Positions 5,654 to 7,206 of a stretch of DNA of 7,206 nucleotides are shown here, one piece after another. Each line of letters starts with the position of its first letter. Position 1 is the stretch's first letter. The position numbers were made by a program, and so were the translations under genes. The notes beneath the pieces are model-generated. The model was not told where the DNA came from and did no database searches. It saw nothing but the letters and a program-made list of their open reading frames with translations. Source of the stretch: a bacterium (GTDB lineage Bacteria > Vulcanimicrobiota > CADAWZ01); contig JAKSUM010000064.1 in the NCBI GenBank assembly GCA_024409025.1, positions 1 through 7,206 on the forward strand, in the 5' to 3' direction.

Positions 5654-7198
5654 ATGAGTATAGAAGATAAACTCGCAAAACTCGATGAGATGAACGCTCA
5701 GGCCGAGCTTGCCGGAGGACAGGAGAGAATTGATAAGCAGCATGCTTCAGGAAAGCTTACTGCAAGAGAGAGAATCGCCAAGCTTCTTGATGAAGACACA
5801 TGTATGGAGCTTGACAAATTCGTAGTGCACCAGTGTCAGGATTTCGGCGTGGAGAAGATTCTTGGAGACGGCGTTGTTACCGGCTATGGAAAGATACATG
5901 GAAGGCTTGTATATGTGTTTGCACAGGATTTCACTGTACTCGGAGGCTCTCTTAGCGGAACTTACGGCAAGAAGATATGTAAGATAATGGATCTTGCAAT
6001 GAAGAATGGTGCTCCCGTAATCGGTCTTAACGATTCAGGCGGCGCCAGAATTCAGGAAGGCGTTGTCAGCCTTGCCGGCTATGGCGAGATTTTTAACCGC
6101 AATGTTCTCGCTTCCGGAGTTATCCCGCAGATTTCCGCCATACTTGGGCCATGTGCAGGCGGAGCAGTATACTCTCCCTCTATTACAGATTTTGTCGTAA
6201 TGGTTGAGAAGCAGAGCTATATGTTCATCACTGGACCTGAAGTCATTAAAGCGGTAACGGGAGAAGAAGTTACACAGGACAGGCTTGGCGGTTCTTCAAC
6301 CCATGGTTCTGTCAGCGGCGTGTCTCATTTTTCCGCCCCGTCTGATGAAGAGGCTATAGCCCTAATCAGGGAGCTTCTTACATATATACCCCAGAATAAC
6401 CTTCAGGATCCTCCGACTGTTGTATGCAATGACGATCCTAACAGGCTTGAGGAAAGGCTTAGGACTATAGTCCCAGAGGATCCGGGAAAGCCTTATGATA
6501 TGAAAGAGCTTCTCGGCCTTGTTCTTGATGACAATTATCTCTTTGAAGTTCATTCGCAGTATGCAAAGAATATGATTGTCGGTTTCGGAAGACTTGCCGG
6601 AAATACTGTAGGCGTAGTTGCCAACCAGCCGATGTCTCTTGCCGGATGCCTTGATATAAAGGCATCCATAAAGGCAGCCAGATTTGTCCGTTTCTGTGAT
6701 GCCTTCAATATTCCGATTGTTACATTTGTTGACGTGCCTGGATTCATGCCCGGAACTGAGCAGGAATACGGCGGAATAATAACCCATGGCGCAAAGCTTC
6801 TTTATGCTTTTGCTGAAGCAACTGTTCCCAAAGTGACTGTTATCGTAAGAAAAGCATACGGCGGAGCCTATGATGTAATGGCAAGCAAGCACATAAGGGC
6901 TGATATTAATTTTGCATATCCGTCCGGCGAGGTTGCCGTAATGGGTTCTGACGGAGCCGTTAAGATTATCTTCAGAAAACAGATAAAGGCTAGCGATGAT
7001 CCTAAGAAGGAGCAGGCAGAGCTTGTTGCCGAGTATAAGGAAAAGTTTGCTAATCCTTACAGAGCTGCCGAGCTTGGATATATCGATGAGGTTATTGATC
7101 CTATATATACAAGACCTAAGCTCATCATTGCTCTCGACAGCCTTAAGAATAAAAGAGAGACTCTTCCGCCTAAGAAACACGGAAATATTCCTCTTTAA
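5654..7198 (+). CDS. mmdA: Methylmalonyl-CoA/propionyl-CoA carboxyltransferase subunit (MmdA/PccB/12S type)
   Basis: A 514-residue acyl-CoA carboxyltransferase of the crotonase fold, which moves CO2 between methylmalonyl-CoA/propionyl-CoA and biotin. The N-terminal half has the RERI box (38-41), [11 protein letters not shown] (91-101), [12 protein letters not shown] (125-136) and the oxyanion motif [11 protein letters not shown] (165-175). The C-terminal half has [11 protein letters not shown] (324-334), [23 protein letters not shown] (359-381) and the second oxyanion motif YGGAYDVM (402-409). It ends in [11 protein letters not shown], the usual end of complete family members, so the gene is intact. 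The length is typical. Family precedent offers three settings: Na+-pumping methylmalonyl-CoA decarboxylase (with MmdB/C/D), propionyl-CoA carboxylase (with a biotin carboxylase), or the 12S subunit of propionibacterial transcarboxylase. Here the only visible partners are an OadA-type protein with a biotin domain and an OadG-like peptide, which tilts toward transcarboxylase or a mixed decarboxylase. It has no biotin site of its own and must borrow a carrier. Confidence 0.93.
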   Translation: MSIEDKLAKLDEMNAQAELAGGQERIDKQHASGKLTARERIAKLLDEDTCMELDKFVVHQCQDFGVEKILGDGVVTGYGKIHGRLVYVFAQDFTVLGGSLSGTYGKKICKIMDLAMKNGAPVIGLNDSGGARIQEGVVSLAGYGEIFNRNVLASGVIPQISAILGPCAGGAVYSPSITDFVVMVEKQSYMFITGPEVIKAVTGEEVTQDRLGGSSTHGSVSGVSHFSAPSDEEAIALIRELLTYIPQNNLQDPPTVVCNDDPNRLEERLRTIVPEDPGKPYDMKELLGLVLDDNYLFEVHSQYAKNMIVGFGRLAGNTVGVVANQPMSLAGCLDIKASIKAARFVRFCDAFNIPIVTFVDVPGFMPGTEQEYGGIITHGAKLLYAFAEATVPKVTVIVRKAYGGAYDVMASKHIRADINFAYPSGEVAVMGSDGAVKIIFRKQIKASDDPKKEQAELVAEYKEKFANPYRAAELGYIDEVIDPIYTRPKLIIALDSLKNKRETLPPKKHGNIPL

Positions 7199-7206
7199 TG
7201 ACACAA
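7198..7206 (+). CDS. Possible start of the next operon gene (three codons visible)
   Basis: The TAA stop of the MmdA-type gene shares its last A with an ATG (TAATG), followed by ACA CAA (Met-Thr-Gln) to the window edge. Such overlaps often mark translationally coupled genes in carboxyltransferase operons. The ribosome site is weak (GGAAA near 7181), and only three codons are visible, so this may be chance. The product cannot be named. Confidence 0.25.

Noticed and set aside
6362..7204. Long open frame on the minus strand, about 280 codons, opposite the MmdA-type gene.
   Set aside because: The plus strand carries a full, motif-complete MmdA-type enzyme here; the opposite frame shows no recognisable motif and is a by-product of the plus-strand codon use.

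Overview
The window looks like chromosomal DNA from an anaerobic bacterium, probably diderm. It has moderate to low GC, clear Shine-Dalgarno sites, TTG and GTG starts beside ATG, Sec-exported proteins, and genes for biotin-dependent carboxyl transfer of the kind used in succinate/propionate fermentation. The DUF3857/transglutaminase exported protein favours an organism with a periplasm. I cannot name a phylum from sequence alone. No rRNA, tRNA, CRISPR array, insertion sequence or phage gene is visible.

Left part (1-2176, minus strand): two exported DUF3857-type genes lie 10 bases apart, read leftward, and are probably one operon. The first (260-2176) is full length, with a signal peptide, a DUF3857 region and a transglutaminase core with an intact Cys-His-Asp triad. 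The second (31-249) is a paralogue of its N-terminus. It is cut by two adjacent TAA codons, yet family-like sequence continues in the same frame to the window edge, so it is probably a decayed gene.

Middle (2177-3414): a 237-base divergent intergenic region holds a perfect TATAAT box and an inverted repeat, and leads into a TTG-started double zinc-ribbon protein (2414-2722). That gene ends at a textbook intrinsic terminator. Next is a secreted protein with a copper-amine-oxidase-N-type domain (2797-3303), then a 111-base gap with an imperfect hairpin and a 12-base palindrome overlapping a TATAAA box.

Right part (3415-7206, plus strand): a compact carboxyltransferase operon. It starts with a 71-residue protein resembling only the cytosolic C-terminal part of the oxaloacetate decarboxylase gamma subunit (OadG), without the membrane helix. 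It continues with a 655-residue OadA/PycB-type carboxyltransferase carrying its own biotin domain, and a 514-residue MmdA/PccB-type acyl-CoA carboxyltransferase. A TAATG overlap suggests a further gene starts at the very end.

An OadA-type enzyme beside an MmdA-type enzyme, with one visible biotin carrier and neither a biotin carboxylase nor a membrane decarboxylase subunit in view, fits a transcarboxylase-like system: methylmalonyl-CoA + pyruvate to propionyl-CoA + oxaloacetate. In that model the 5S and 1.3S functions are fused and a soluble OadG-like peptide acts as assembly factor. This is inference. The genes just beyond position 7206 would decide between it and a Na+-pumping decarboxylase or an ATP-dependent carboxylase.
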